From: Faecalibacterium sp. HTF-F
Lineage (GTDB): Bacteria; Bacillota; Clostridia; Oscillospirales; Ruminococcaceae
Assembly: GCF_023347535.1 (NCBI RefSeq)
Contig: NZ_CP094473.1
Location: forward strand, 1,116,001 to 1,180,000
Reading direction: 5' to 3'
Length of the DNA: 64,000 nt
Under the pieces are notes generated by a model. The model did no database searches, was not told the origin of the DNA, and saw nothing but the letters and a program-made list of their open reading frames with translations. Positions 1 through 6,505 of the stretch are shown here, piece after piece; position 1 is the first letter of the stretch; each line of letters opens with the position of its first letter. The translations under genes and the position numbers were made by a program.

Positions 1-615
1 AGGGCCGCAGATGCCGTCCACCGTCAGTCCATGAGCCTCCTGCGCTTTCAGCAGCGCGTTCTCTGTGCCCTCGCCGAAAATGCCGTCCGGGGTCAGTCCC
101 AGCAGCCGCTGGAGCATCTTCGTGGCTGCACGGTTTGCATCCCCGGTGCAACCCCGGCGGATGGTCGGCAGAATGAACTTCTGGTAGGTGGTGCTGGGGT
201 AGTGCCGCGGGGCATCGCACAGCCACGTTGCCTTTGCATCGCGGGTATCGGTGTGTACGATGGCGCAGCCGTCATACCAGTAGATGCCCACCGCCTTGAA
301 ATACTGGGCGGCGATGATGCCCAAGGCCACAGGATTGATGCTGCGGTTCACCATGCGCCAGTCTGCCGCCATACCATAGCGGTGCTTGGAATTTGGGCTT
401 CCGCCAACGGTTTTGCTGGCATTGTGCGTGATGCAACGGTATCCGCTGGTCACCTTGATGGCCTTGCCCAGCTTATCCCGGATGGCCTGAAGTTTTTCGA
501 CCAGCTCCGAATCGACCATCTGGCGAGTACACCCGCAGGGGCACTTGAAGTCCTTGCGGGTGAAGTTCTTGCTCAGGGCAGATGTGTCGCTGGCCTGATA
601 GACGATGACTCTCAT
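1..615 (-). CDS. Phage endolysin, M15-type peptidase with peptidoglycan-binding domain (partial)
   Basis: The frame opens at ATG 613-615 behind an AAGGAGG-type ribosome site and runs off the window, so the C-terminus is missing. The N-terminal 120 residues carry the M15 D-Ala-D-Ala peptidase pattern: SGYRC, then SKHRYGMAADW (zinc-ligand His and Asp), then a later AIVHTDT His as likely third ligand. From about residue 155 a repeated LLGLTPDGIFGEGTENALL / LTVDGICGP pattern matches a PG_binding_1 helical domain. It should cut peptide cross-links in the host wall during lysis. The adjoining holin-like gene and its place at the end of the late operon support this. The exact bond cut is not visible. 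Confidence 0.85.
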   Translation of the reverse strand, partial: MRVIVYQASDTSALSKNFTRKDFKCPCGCTRQMVDSELVEKLQAIRDKLGKAIKVTSGYRCITHNASKTVGGSPNSKHRYGMAADWRMVNRSINPVALGIIAAQYFKAVGIYWYDGCAIVHTDTRDAKATWLCDAPRHYPSTTYQKFILPTIRRGCTGDANRAATKMLQRLLGLTPDGIFGEGTENALLKAQEAHGLTVDGICGP

Positions 616-629
616 GTAGAAAACCTCCT

Positions 630-1052
630 TCAAGAGAAGTCGTGCTTTTGAAGCCGCTCATTGTACACCCGTTTGATATTCGCTACCGCACAGATGCAGC
701 GGTTGTTTTTGTAGTCGGGGTGACTGCGGCAGTAGTCCTCATAGGCATCAATGACGGCCAAAATCTCGATAAAATGCTCCCTCGTGTGGTGCTTATCATC
801 AATCAGTTCGTCATTGAAGCGCAGGATCTGGGTACGCAGAAGATTGGCATTGCGCTCATCATCAACTTGGATATGCTCCTCCAGCTTTTTCTGGGTCTGC
901 TTCTGCTGTTCCAGCACTTCAGCATTCAGGGCGTGTCCGATGATTTTCGCAAGCCTGCTCCACGGATTGATCTTGATGGGCGAAACCTCAATGAGCGAGA
1001 GCAGCACCAAAACCATCCCGCCACCGCTCCAGAACAATTCTTTCAGATTCAC
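630..1052 (-). CDS. Holin-like protein
   Basis: About 140 residues. A short N-terminus (NLKELFWSGGG) leads into one hydrophobic segment (MVLVLLSLIEV), then SPIKINPW and a long charged, probably coiled helical tail. The NLKELF...PIKINPW arrangement is typical of holins in Firmicutes phages, which permeabilise the membrane so that the endolysin can reach the wall. Start choice is open: GTG at 1050-1052 has AGGGGG at good spacing, while ATG at 1056-1058 is in frame but has no spacer. The gene lies between the endolysin and a small conserved phage protein, as in many lysis cassettes. Confidence 0.72.
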   Translation of the reverse strand: MNLKELFWSGGGMVLVLLSLIEVSPIKINPWSRLAKIIGHALNAEVLEQQKQTQKKLEEHIQVDDERNANLLRTQILRFNDELIDDKHHTREHFIEILAVIDAYEDYCRSHPDYKNNRCICAVANIKRVYNERLQKHDFS

Positions 1053-1063
1053 AGCCATCCCCC

Positions 1064-1459
1064 TCACTGAACCAGCGCGGCGATTGCCTGCAAATCAAAA
1101 ATCGGAGCATCAAAAAACGCTCTCGCCCACAGCCAGTAGTCTTCGGACTCCGGGCGGCGGTACTTTTGACAGAGTGCCGATGCCCAAACCCGGTTCCAGC
1201 GGGTCTGGTAGGCTGCATCCCGGCGCTCAAGGCACCGCTGGATGCTGTCAACCAGCTTCCCCCGCAGGTCACCAGCGCCGTCGTCGTCCTGCACGAAGTA
1301 GTCCAGAGCGTTCTGGCTGCTCACAGTGCATACGCGCTTATTCTGGTGTATAAGAAAACCGCCCTGATTACTCAGGACGGTTCCATAAGGGATGTTCACA
1401 CGCCCGTCAATCCCGACGAAGCGGGCCCGACGGCGGGCGATAAAGCGTTCATGCTCCAT
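1064..1459 (-). CDS. Conserved phage protein of unknown function, next to lysis genes
   Basis: 131 residues. It begins MEHERFIARRRARFVGIDG, a basic N-terminus, followed by a beta-rich stretch (NIPYGTVL, GGFLIHQNKRVC) and a helical C-terminus with several tryptophans (RWNRVWASA, DYWLWARAF). I see no catalytic motif, signal peptide or membrane segment. Proteins of this look sit between tail-fibre genes and lysis genes in clostridial prophages, so a minor structural or lysis-timing role is possible, but that is only context. Four bases separate its start from the stop of the upstream small gene, so translation is probably coupled. Confidence 0.7.
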   Translation of the reverse strand: MEHERFIARRRARFVGIDGRVNIPYGTVLSNQGGFLIHQNKRVCTVSSQNALDYFVQDDDGAGDLRGKLVDSIQRCLERRDAAYQTRWNRVWASALCQKYRRPESEDYWLWARAFFDAPIFDLQAIAALVQ

Positions 1460-1462
1460 AGG

Positions 1463-1636
1463 TTAGACCTGCTCTTTCTTCTCGGCGAGCATACCGGTCA
1501 GCTCGGCGTAGTGCTCATCGGTCAGTTTGCCGGCGGCGTAGAAAATATCGATCTTCTCCGCCAGACCATCGGTACTGCCGCGCTCGATCATGCGCTTGCA
1601 GGTGCGATACAGAACTAGTTCCGTTGCTTTGCTCAT
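1463..1636 (-). CDS. Small XkdX-like phage protein
   Basis: 57 residues from ATG 1634-1636 with AGGAGG eight bases upstream. The C-terminal half (KIDIFYAAGKLTDEHYAELT) resembles the short XkdX family found directly after tail-fibre genes in Firmicutes phages; the match is by pattern only. It is helical, charged and has no membrane segment. The family has no established function. It lies in the same operon as its neighbours, four bases from the next gene downstream and 15 bases from the one upstream. Confidence 0.6.
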   Translation of the reverse strand: MSKATELVLYRTCKRMIERGSTDGLAEKIDIFYAAGKLTDEHYAELTGMLAEKKEQV

Positions 1637-1651
1637 TGCCTTTTCCTCCTA

Positions 1652-1987
1652 TCAGGTATTCTCAGTGTCATCCGTATCGGAGACATTCAACTCCAGAAGG
1701 GTCAGGCGATAAGCCTGATCCACGTTCATCTCGTCGGCATCCTCGATGGCAGCTTTCGCCCCCATAATCCAGCCACCAATGTCGGTCGGCTCCAGAATGA
1801 CGCTCTCTGCATCATCCAGAGGCTTCCGACCAAACAGGTGGTACGGTGTGCCGGCATAAGAAATGCCCGAAGCATCAGGCTCCGGGCAGAGGATATAACA
1901 GCCGTTGTCGGCTTTTTTGATGTAGGTCACGTCCTCGGTCAAGGCAAGGACGGTGCCATCACTGGCTTTGATGATTTTGTTGAACAA
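1652..1987 (-). CDS. Hypothetical phage protein overlapping the reverse transcriptase end
   Basis: 111 residues starting at TTG 1985-1987, chosen because GGAGGT lies eight bases upstream. It is acidic, especially at the C-terminus (SDTDDTENT), with a predicted beta-rich N-terminus (KIIKASDGTVLALTEDVTYIKK style strands). No known domain is recognised. Its first 49 bases overlap, in another frame, the 3-prime end of the reverse transcriptase gene, which implies co-transcription with the DGR. Similar acidic small proteins accompany tail fibres in related prophages, so a fibre-assembly role is a guess only. Confidence 0.6.
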   Translation of the reverse strand: MFNKIIKASDGTVLALTEDVTYIKKADNGCYILCPEPDASGISYAGTPYHLFGRKPLDDAESVILEPTDIGGWIMGAKAAIEDADEMNVDQAYRLTLLELNVSDTDDTENT

Positions 1988-3120
1988 GGCACTCTACCTC
2001 CAAAAATTGCATAGCAAAGCCGCCGCAGGCGCAGCAGCCGCCCATGGTCATCAAAATTTTTATAGTAGGCTTCTTGGCAGTTCATATACTGCGCTACCTC
2101 CTGCAGGGTACGTTTCCCGGCCAGCCATTCACGGTGGAACAGCTTCAGTTTCCTCCGTGCGCGTATCACGCCGTCACGGCTACCATTGACTTTGATTTTC
2201 CCGGTCTCGGTCAAGGTAAAACGAGCCTTGCACCAGCGGAAAGGCTTTGTCAGAGGGATAATCTTGCATTTCTTCTTGTTGACCGGGATGCCGCGGATTT
2301 CAAACTGGCGCACGATAGCGCGGCCCAGCTTTTTCAGATCTTCGATATCCGGGAGAATGATGCAGTAATCATCCATGTAGTGTCCGGCGCTATGCGTGGA
2401 CATCTGGCATTTGATCCAGTTGTCCACAGCACTGGGCATTGCCGCCATTTCTTGTTGGCTCGGCTCAACGCCCAGCGGCATCCCACGGCCCGGAAATTCG
2501 CCGGGAGCAGTATCAATAATGGTATCTGCTATCCGCCGAAAATCAGGGTTCAGGATATACCGCTGGTGCCGCTGATAGATGATAGAATGGGGTGCATAAG
2601 GAAAGAACTTCTTCAGGTCGAGCAGCAACACCCCGCCCGCACGGCCATACTTGCGGTAATGCCGTGCCAGCTGCTGTTTGATGCGCTTGATCTGCCAGTG
2701 CAGTCCCTTACCAATCCGGCTTGCACCGTTGTCATAGATCATGCTGGGGTCGTAAAGCGGCTCCAACACTTCCTTGCTGATGACCTTGTGGATTTGTCGG
2801 TCTGTAATATGAGGAGCGTCAATCCCACGAATCTTGCCGCGTTCGCAGACCGTGAAATGAACGTATTTCTTAGGCCGCCACCTTTTTGCCAAAATAAGCC
2901 GCCGCTGCTTCGCTGTGTTGGAAAACAGATGCCGCTCAAAGTTCTGCGTGCTCTGCTTCCAGCGTACACCGTTGCAGCATTTCCGGCCGTATTTGAACAT
3001 CGTGTGGTAGCTGAACACTTCTTCCAACGAACCGAGGGCGGCACAACGGGCTTCCTGTCTGGCTCGGCGTGCTGCCCGGCGGCGCTGGTATCGTGCTTCA
3101 TGGCGCTCCTGACTTGTCAT
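1939..3120 (-). CDS. Reverse transcriptase of a diversity-generating retroelement
   Basis: 393 residues from ATG 3118-3120 (GAGGAG upstream; an in-frame ATG at 3157-3159 lacks a ribosome site). The fingers/palm motifs are visible: LLLDLKKFF with catalytic Asp168, MPLGVEPSQQ at about 214-223, and the YMDD box at 248-251 (HYMDDYCII). The SQ ending of the LG-x3-SQ motif is the mark of DGR enzymes; group II intron and retron enzymes usually have SP there. The enzyme copies the TR RNA into cDNA with errors at adenines, and the cDNA replaces VR in the target gene. TR lies upstream, the Avd-like gene upstream of that, the standard order. The basic N-terminus (about residues 1-25) may bind RNA. Confidence 0.95.
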   Translation of the reverse strand: MTSQERHEARYQRRRAARRARQEARCAALGSLEEVFSYHTMFKYGRKCCNGVRWKQSTQNFERHLFSNTAKQRRLILAKRWRPKKYVHFTVCERGKIRGIDAPHITDRQIHKVISKEVLEPLYDPSMIYDNGASRIGKGLHWQIKRIKQQLARHYRKYGRAGGVLLLDLKKFFPYAPHSIIYQRHQRYILNPDFRRIADTIIDTAPGEFPGRGMPLGVEPSQQEMAAMPSAVDNWIKCQMSTHSAGHYMDDYCIILPDIEDLKKLGRAIVRQFEIRGIPVNKKKCKIIPLTKPFRWCKARFTLTETGKIKVNGSRDGVIRARRKLKLFHREWLAGKRTLQEVAQYMNCQEAYYKNFDDHGRLLRLRRLCYAIFGGRVPCSTKSSKPVMAPSLP

Positions 3121-3504
3121 AAAAGTATTCGCTCCTCGTACAGATGAATTGTAGGGCATCGTCTAATCTGCTTTATGCCGGCACATGAAACGCGGTAAGA
3201 TGCATCCCGCGCCATGCAAGAAGCGTCCGTGTCGGCATATCGAAAAGCAGTTTTAGAGGTTTGACCCTCAGGGAAGTACCTCTCCTTTTGCTATGGTCGT
3301 CTTTCACCTATGGCTACTCCATGTGACCAAGCATTGCAAAATCCGGGCACAACACCATACGCATTGTTAGCGTTGTTATAGTCCAACGACCCCGACGACG
3401 AAACCGCGCAGAAGTAGTTGTTGTTGTTGATGTTGTTGTAGTTCGGCGACCGCAGCCACCAGACCGCCGCCGCAGGAATTGACAGAGATACACCCACTTA
3501 AAAA
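3121..3504 (-). ncRNA. DGR template RNA region (TR plus flanking spacers)
   Basis: The 384-base gap between the Avd-like gene and the reverse transcriptase has no convincing gene. It contains TR (3339-3472) and about 220 bases of spacer between TR and the reverse transcriptase. In the Bordetella phage DGR the equivalent downstream spacer is needed for priming cDNA synthesis; that role here is by analogy. The spacer holds short self-complementary pieces on the minus strand, for example AGAGGT near 3283 pairing with ACCTCT near 3258, with CCC-TGA-GGG inside. RNA ends cannot be read from sequence. Confidence 0.7.
3339..3472 (-). repeat. DGR template repeat (TR)
   Basis: 134 bases nearly identical to VR at 4377-4510. 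On the minus (coding-sense) strand TR reads as a run of AAC codons around TGGCTGCGGTCGCCG, i.e. an asparagine-rich version of the target protein end. Comparison with VR shows 15 substitutions, every one at a TR adenine (A to T, C or G); 14 lie in 13 codons of the variable block and one is in the GGA/GGC codon near the 3-prime end. This adenine-only pattern is diagnostic for mutagenic retrohoming. An open frame across TR (3291-3497) is read here as non-coding. Confidence 0.95.
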
Positions 3505-3963
3505 TCAGGCTTTCCGATTGACCGTTCCGATCATGCCTTGCAGCAGGTCGTTTTCCTTGTCAATCAGCTCACCCAACTTTTGAGCCATTTTGTCCAGTCT
3601 TTCAGTTGCTTTCTTCGCATCGACACTTTTCCCTGAGGGAGTTGTGAAACATCCCTGCGGGTTCTGGGTCATGATGAGATAGCAGTGAGTCAACCGAACA
3701 TCCAGCGCCATCAGGGATGCCCGCGCTTCCAGAAGATGTGCTTTACGAAGCTGGCGCCGCTGATCGTCGGAGGGATAGATGCTGTTTGCCTTTTCAGCGT
3801 GGTCTATCACCTCGCCTGCCAGCTTTGCAACCGGTTCTGCAATCAATCTGGAATACCTTGCGGAAATGCGGGTCAGGAAGTTTATCGTTTCAATGTAAAT
3901 CGCATTGGCGACATTCACATACTCCGCCTTGCTTTCTGTGCGCTTGGATTTCAAAACTGACAT
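3505..3963 (-). CDS. Avd-like DGR accessory protein
   Basis: 152 residues, almost wholly helical, with a central basic stretch (RRQLRKAHLLEARASLMAL) and no enzyme motif. Its place directly upstream of TR and the reverse transcriptase, its size (the Bordetella protein is about 128 residues) and the helix-rich, positively charged pattern fit Avd, a pentameric four-helix bundle that binds the reverse transcriptase and the TR RNA and is essential for homing. I infer the same role. An AAGGAG ribosome site lies upstream of ATG 3961-3963, and six bases separate it from the upstream ribbon-helix-helix gene. Confidence 0.82.
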   Translation of the reverse strand: MSVLKSKRTESKAEYVNVANAIYIETINFLTRISARYSRLIAEPVAKLAGEVIDHAEKANSIYPSDDQRRQLRKAHLLEARASLMALDVRLTHCYLIMTQNPQGCFTTPSGKSVDAKKATERLDKMAQKLGELIDKENDLLQGMIGTVNRKA

Positions 3964-3969
3964 GATACT

Positions 3970-4155
3970 TTAGTCTCCTTCGGGGTCATCGAGATCAATT
4001 TCCCCTTGCTCTCGCTCAACTTCTTCCAAATGCTTGAGCAGCACATACTCTATGTAGTTCGTGATGGACCGATGCTCTTTTGTTGCTAGAACACCGATCT
4101 TATCAAAAACTTCATCGGACAGGCGCAGTGTAAAGACGCGCTTGTTAGTTGCCAT
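3970..4155 (-). CDS. Ribbon-helix-helix (CopG/Arc-like) protein in the DGR cassette
   Basis: 61 residues from ATG 4153-4155 (AGGAGGT upstream). The pattern is that of ribbon-helix-helix DNA binders: a short beta strand (RVFTLRLSDE), then two helices (VFDKIGVLATKEH and SITNYIEYVLLKHLEE), and an acidic tail (EGEIDLDDPEGD-like). It is probably a dimeric DNA-binding protein. It is co-transcribed with avd and lies between the DGR target and avd. A 9-bp inverted repeat flanks its ribosome site and start codon, which suggests autoregulation. It may instead act on the VR region or in TR expression; nothing visible decides this. Confidence 0.8.
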   Translation of the reverse strand: MATNKRVFTLRLSDEVFDKIGVLATKEHRSITNYIEYVLLKHLEEVEREQGEIDLDDPEGD

Positions 4156-4194
4156 ACAATACCTCCTAACAAACAGGTTTTGAAAGTATTGTAT
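4154..4194 (-). promoter_or_regulatory. Inverted repeat across the start of the ribbon-helix-helix gene
   Basis: ATACAATAC (4154-4162) and GTATTGTAT (4186-4194) are perfect 9-bp inverted copies separated by 23 bases. The downstream arm covers the start codon of the ribbon-helix-helix gene and the loop contains its GGAGGT. As DNA it could be the operator of that protein; as RNA it would form a hairpin holding the start codon. Both readings predict control of the avd-TR-RT transcript. Confidence 0.55.
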
Positions 4195-4261
4195 AGCGTT
4201 TTTCGTGCCGTGTATGCACTCATAAGACAGTTGAGTGATAGCACTTTCAGTATCTTTTTTC

Positions 4262-4290
4262 AAAAAATCGCGCGGGGCGCTGACGCGCCC
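4262..4290 (-). terminator. Probable terminator after the DGR target gene
   Basis: On the minus strand GGGCGC-GTCA-GCGCCC (4290-4275) is followed within eight bases by a run of six T. It lies about 80 bases past the stop of the target gene and before the ribbon-helix-helix gene, so it may separate or attenuate the two parts of the cassette. Confidence 0.5.
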
Positions 4291-4322
4291 TTTGAATTTT
4301 TTAGGAAAGTTTGCTGTTTTCC

Positions 4323-4338
4323 GCCCACTTCCGTGGGC
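4323..4338 (-). other. DGR-type hairpin with GGAA tetraloop downstream of VR
   Basis: On the target coding strand GCCCAC-GGAA-GTGGGC forms a 6-bp stem with a GGAA loop, 38 bases from the 3-prime end of VR. In the Bordetella DGR a hairpin/cruciform with a GRNA tetraloop just downstream of VR promotes target recognition. GGAA fits GRNA. The function here is by analogy. Confidence 0.55.
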
Positions 4339-4352
4339 TTGAGTAAGTCGAG

Positions 4353-4369
4353 AATCCCTGCGGGGGATT
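4353..4369 (-). other. Second hairpin overlapping the target-gene stop codon
   Basis: AATCCC and GGGATT (6-bp arms, 5-base loop) form an inverted repeat that covers most of the TAA stop of the target gene and begins seven bases past VR. It may be part of the homing-target structure together with the GGAA hairpin. Confidence 0.45.
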
Positions 4370-6008
4370 AGACAACAAAGCCGGGCACAACACCATACGC
4401 ATAGTCAGCGTTGTAATAGGCCAACGACCCCGACGACGAAACCGCGCAGAAGGAGGGGTCGGTGTAGAAGCTGGTGTAGTACGGCGACCGCAGCCACCAG
4501 ACCGCCGCCGTTCCGGTGGCGGAATGTTTATTGGCAACTTTGCTGTTACCCGCTTTGAAGTAATCGTACTGTGCCTGATAGTTCGGCTCCGCATCATTGC
4601 AATACTGGTGCGTTGCAAAGACCTCATACTCGGACAGCAGGAACAGATAATCCGTGGTAGAGGACACGTTGCTGGCGGTATTGCCGCCACCCTTATTATC
4701 CGTATACTTCGTGCAGGACTTCATCACCGCCCGCAGGTCGGCGGGGAGTGCAGCCAGCAACGTGTTGGTGGTCGGGCTGGTGGGAGAACTTGCGCTACCC
4801 AGTACCTTGCTCCGCATCTGACTGCTCCCCCAGCCGCCAGAGTTCGTGTTGCTGGTGTTCATCGTGAATGCGCCAGACGTGGAAGTCGTGCTGCCGTAGC
4901 TACTATCCACCAGACCAACAAACTTGCCGCTGATCTTGCCCAAAAGGAAGTGGATGCGGTTGCTGCCCTCCTTGCCGGAATTGTGGTTGAAACCGATGAT
5001 AAAGGCATCAACTTTCAAGCTGGAGATCGTAGTCGCACCCACCTTGCCATTGATTGTCACGGACTTCGTGGCACCAACAGACCAGTAGTTTGCACCCTGA
5101 CCAGCATCGCTGACGGCCTTGATGACTGCCCAACTGTTGCTGCTGAGCGTTTTGGACACCAGCGTAACGGCCACCGTGAACGTCTTGCTGGACGGTGCAG
5201 TATAGTTGGTATCTGCACCCACATTGACCGTAATAGTGGCACTGCCGGTCGCCTTTGCGGTCACCGTGATGGTGGTGCCGGAAACACTTACCGTTGCAAT
5301 GTTCGTACTGCCAGAGGATGCGGTCACCGTACCGCTGCCCGGCCGCGTAACAGTGATGGTGCCAGAGGTTTTCGGGTAGGTCAGGCTCAGACTGCTTGCG
5401 GACAGCGTAATACTGCCGGTCGCCTTGCCGATCGTCCACGAAGCGCTCTTGGCCGTAGTCGTCCCATCCGACCACTTATAATTGGAAGTCGGGGTAAAGG
5501 TGGCGCTGTAGCTGCCAGCGTTGGTTGCGCTGCTCGTGCCGCCGATCGTCAGCTGAGAACTGTTATAGTTGCTCCATGCAGGGGACTGCGCCGAGCCGTT
5601 ATAGGTCACGCTGCCGGTCTGTGCCGGCACATTCTTGACCTCGGCTCGGCCAATCGTCCACGACACACTCTTGGCTTCCTGCGTGCCGTCCGTCCAGACA
5701 TACTTGCCGATGGGCGTAAACGTGGCCGTATAGGTGCCAGCATTGATGCCGGAGGTCACGCCCCCGATCGTCATCATGCTGCTGTCATAGCCTTTCCATG
5801 TGGGACTCTGGGTGGAGCCGGTATAGGTCAAGCTCCCGCTCTGGGCGGGCACGGCCTGAATCGTCAGGGTCAGCACAGAAAGCGCATCAATGGCTTCCTG
5901 CACATTCGCCGCCGAAATTCCGGACTTGCTGTTGTCATAGGAAATATCTGCCGCAGTGCCGCCGGACGAACCGCCGCCACCACCAGCATTAAAAGGACCC
6001 CATGCCAT
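4368..6008 (-). CDS. DGR target: receptor-type tail protein with Ig-like repeats and variable C-terminus
   Basis: 546 residues from ATG 6006-6008 (AAGGAGGG upstream). In order: a Gly-rich N-terminus, a short fibre motif (SYDNSKSGISAANVQEAIDA), two similar beta domains of about 75 residues (each with NAGTYTATFTP or NAGSYSATFTP, then W-DGT and SWTIG), one BIg2-like domain (ITLSASSLSLTYPKTSGTI onward), and a C-terminal domain ending in WWLRSP plus the variable segment (about residues 501-546). The last domain should adopt the C-type-lectin/formylglycine-like fold that DGR targets use to display diversity. It most likely sits at the fibre tip and sets host-receptor binding. The Ig-like domains could add general carbohydrate or wall binding. 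Confidence 0.9.
   Translation of the reverse strand: MAWGPFNAGGGGGSSGGTAADISYDNSKSGISAANVQEAIDALSVLTLTIQAVPAQSGSLTYTGSTQSPTWKGYDSSMMTIGGVTSGINAGTYTATFTPIGKYVWTDGTQEAKSVSWTIGRAEVKNVPAQTGSVTYNGSAQSPAWSNYNSSQLTIGGTSSATNAGSYSATFTPTSNYKWSDGTTTAKSASWTIGKATGSITLSASSLSLTYPKTSGTITVTRPGSGTVTASSGSTNIATVSVSGTTITVTAKATGSATITVNVGADTNYTAPSSKTFTVAVTLVSKTLSSNSWAVIKAVSDAGQGANYWSVGATKSVTINGKVGATTISSLKVDAFIIGFNHNSGKEGSNRIHFLLGKISGKFVGLVDSSYGSTTSTSGAFTMNTSNTNSGGWGSSQMRSKVLGSASSPTSPTTNTLLAALPADLRAVMKSCTKYTDNKGGGNTASNVSSTTDYLFLLSEYEVFATHQYCNDAEPNYQAQYDYFKAGNSKVANKHSATGTAAVWWLRSPYYTSFYTDPSFCAVSSSGSLAYYNADYAYGVVPGFVV
4377..4510 (-). repeat. DGR variable repeat (VR) in the target gene
   Basis: The 134 bases at the 3-prime end of the target gene match TR except at 15 TR adenines. 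Thirteen codons of the variable block differ in amino acid; for example the TR run of asparagines becomes a Tyr/Thr/Ser/Phe/Asp/Pro mixture in VR, while the framework SSSGSL and AYGVVPG stays fixed. The fixed GC-rich end (GTGTTGTGCCCGG) probably serves as the initiation-of-homing site. The number of changes shows that homing has happened at least once. Confidence 0.95.
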
Positions 6009-6012
6009 AAGA

Positions 6013-6426
6013 TTAACCCTCCTTTGCCGCTGTCGCGGCCGTGATGATGTGGTACTGCGCCGAAATCGCAGCTGTGGGCACCGATGCCGCACGGAGCCGG
6101 AGGATGCCGGCACGGCTTTCCGTCGCAACAAAATTTGCCGCTCGTGCAACTGCGCTGCTCGCCGGGACAACATCCACCACCACGCTATCTGCCGCCGTCA
6201 GACCATCCACCTTGATGTCGATGTACTTCGTATACCCGGGGACGCTGGAATCGGACTTCCAGCCGGTGACAGGGATGGAGAACGAAACGAATGTTGCCCG
6301 GTCTGCTTTCAGTCCGTGCATTTCTTCCAGTGCAGCTGCGGCGGCAGATGCGACTTTGGCGGTAGCATTGCTGGACTGGGATGCAGCGCTGCGGAGCTGA
6401 TCCAAAGTTGTGAGCGCATTGCTCAA
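6013..6426 (-). CDS. Phage fibre-associated protein of unknown function
   Basis: 137 residues if it starts at TTG 6424-6426, which has GGGAGG eight bases upstream; a GTG at 6433-6435 is in frame but too close to that site. It has an alanine-rich helical N-terminus (probably coiled coil, about residues 1-40) and a beta-rich C-terminal half (TFVSFSIPVTGW, YIDIKVDGL, SVVVDVVPAS, GILRLRAASVP). This trimeric-fibre-like plan, and its stop four bases from the DGR target start, suggest a chaperone or connector for the receptor protein. No known family recognised. Confidence 0.65.
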   Translation of the reverse strand: MSNALTTLDQLRSAASQSSNATAKVASAAAAALEEMHGLKADRATFVSFSIPVTGWKSDSSVPGYTKYIDIKVDGLTAADSVVVDVVPASSAVARAANFVATESRAGILRLRAASVPTAAISAQYHIITAATAAKEG

Positions 6427-6442
6427 AGAAGTCACCTCCCAT

Positions 6443-6485
6443 AAAAAAATAAGGGGCAGCGGTGAATATTCTCCGCCGCCCCTTT
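6443..6485 (-). terminator. Intrinsic terminator between tail-fibre genes
   Basis: On the minus strand AAGGGGCGGCGG pairs with CCGCTGCCCCTT (12-bp stem with one mismatch, loop AGAATATTCA) and is followed by TATTTTTTT. It lies directly after the 341-residue fibre gene and before the 137-residue protein and the DGR target. Confidence 0.75.
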
Positions 6486-6505
6486 ACTCATGAGATCTCA
6501 GAGGC

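Noticed and set aside
2739..3101. Second open frame inside the reverse transcriptase gene
   Set aside because: Out-of-frame shadow with Arg/Ser/Thr-rich composition.
3291..3497. Open frame of 68 codons across TR, looking like a short version of the target protein end
   Set aside because: It is the template repeat read in frame. The Asn-rich run is the adenine-rich mutagenesis template, and there is no ribosome site of its own.
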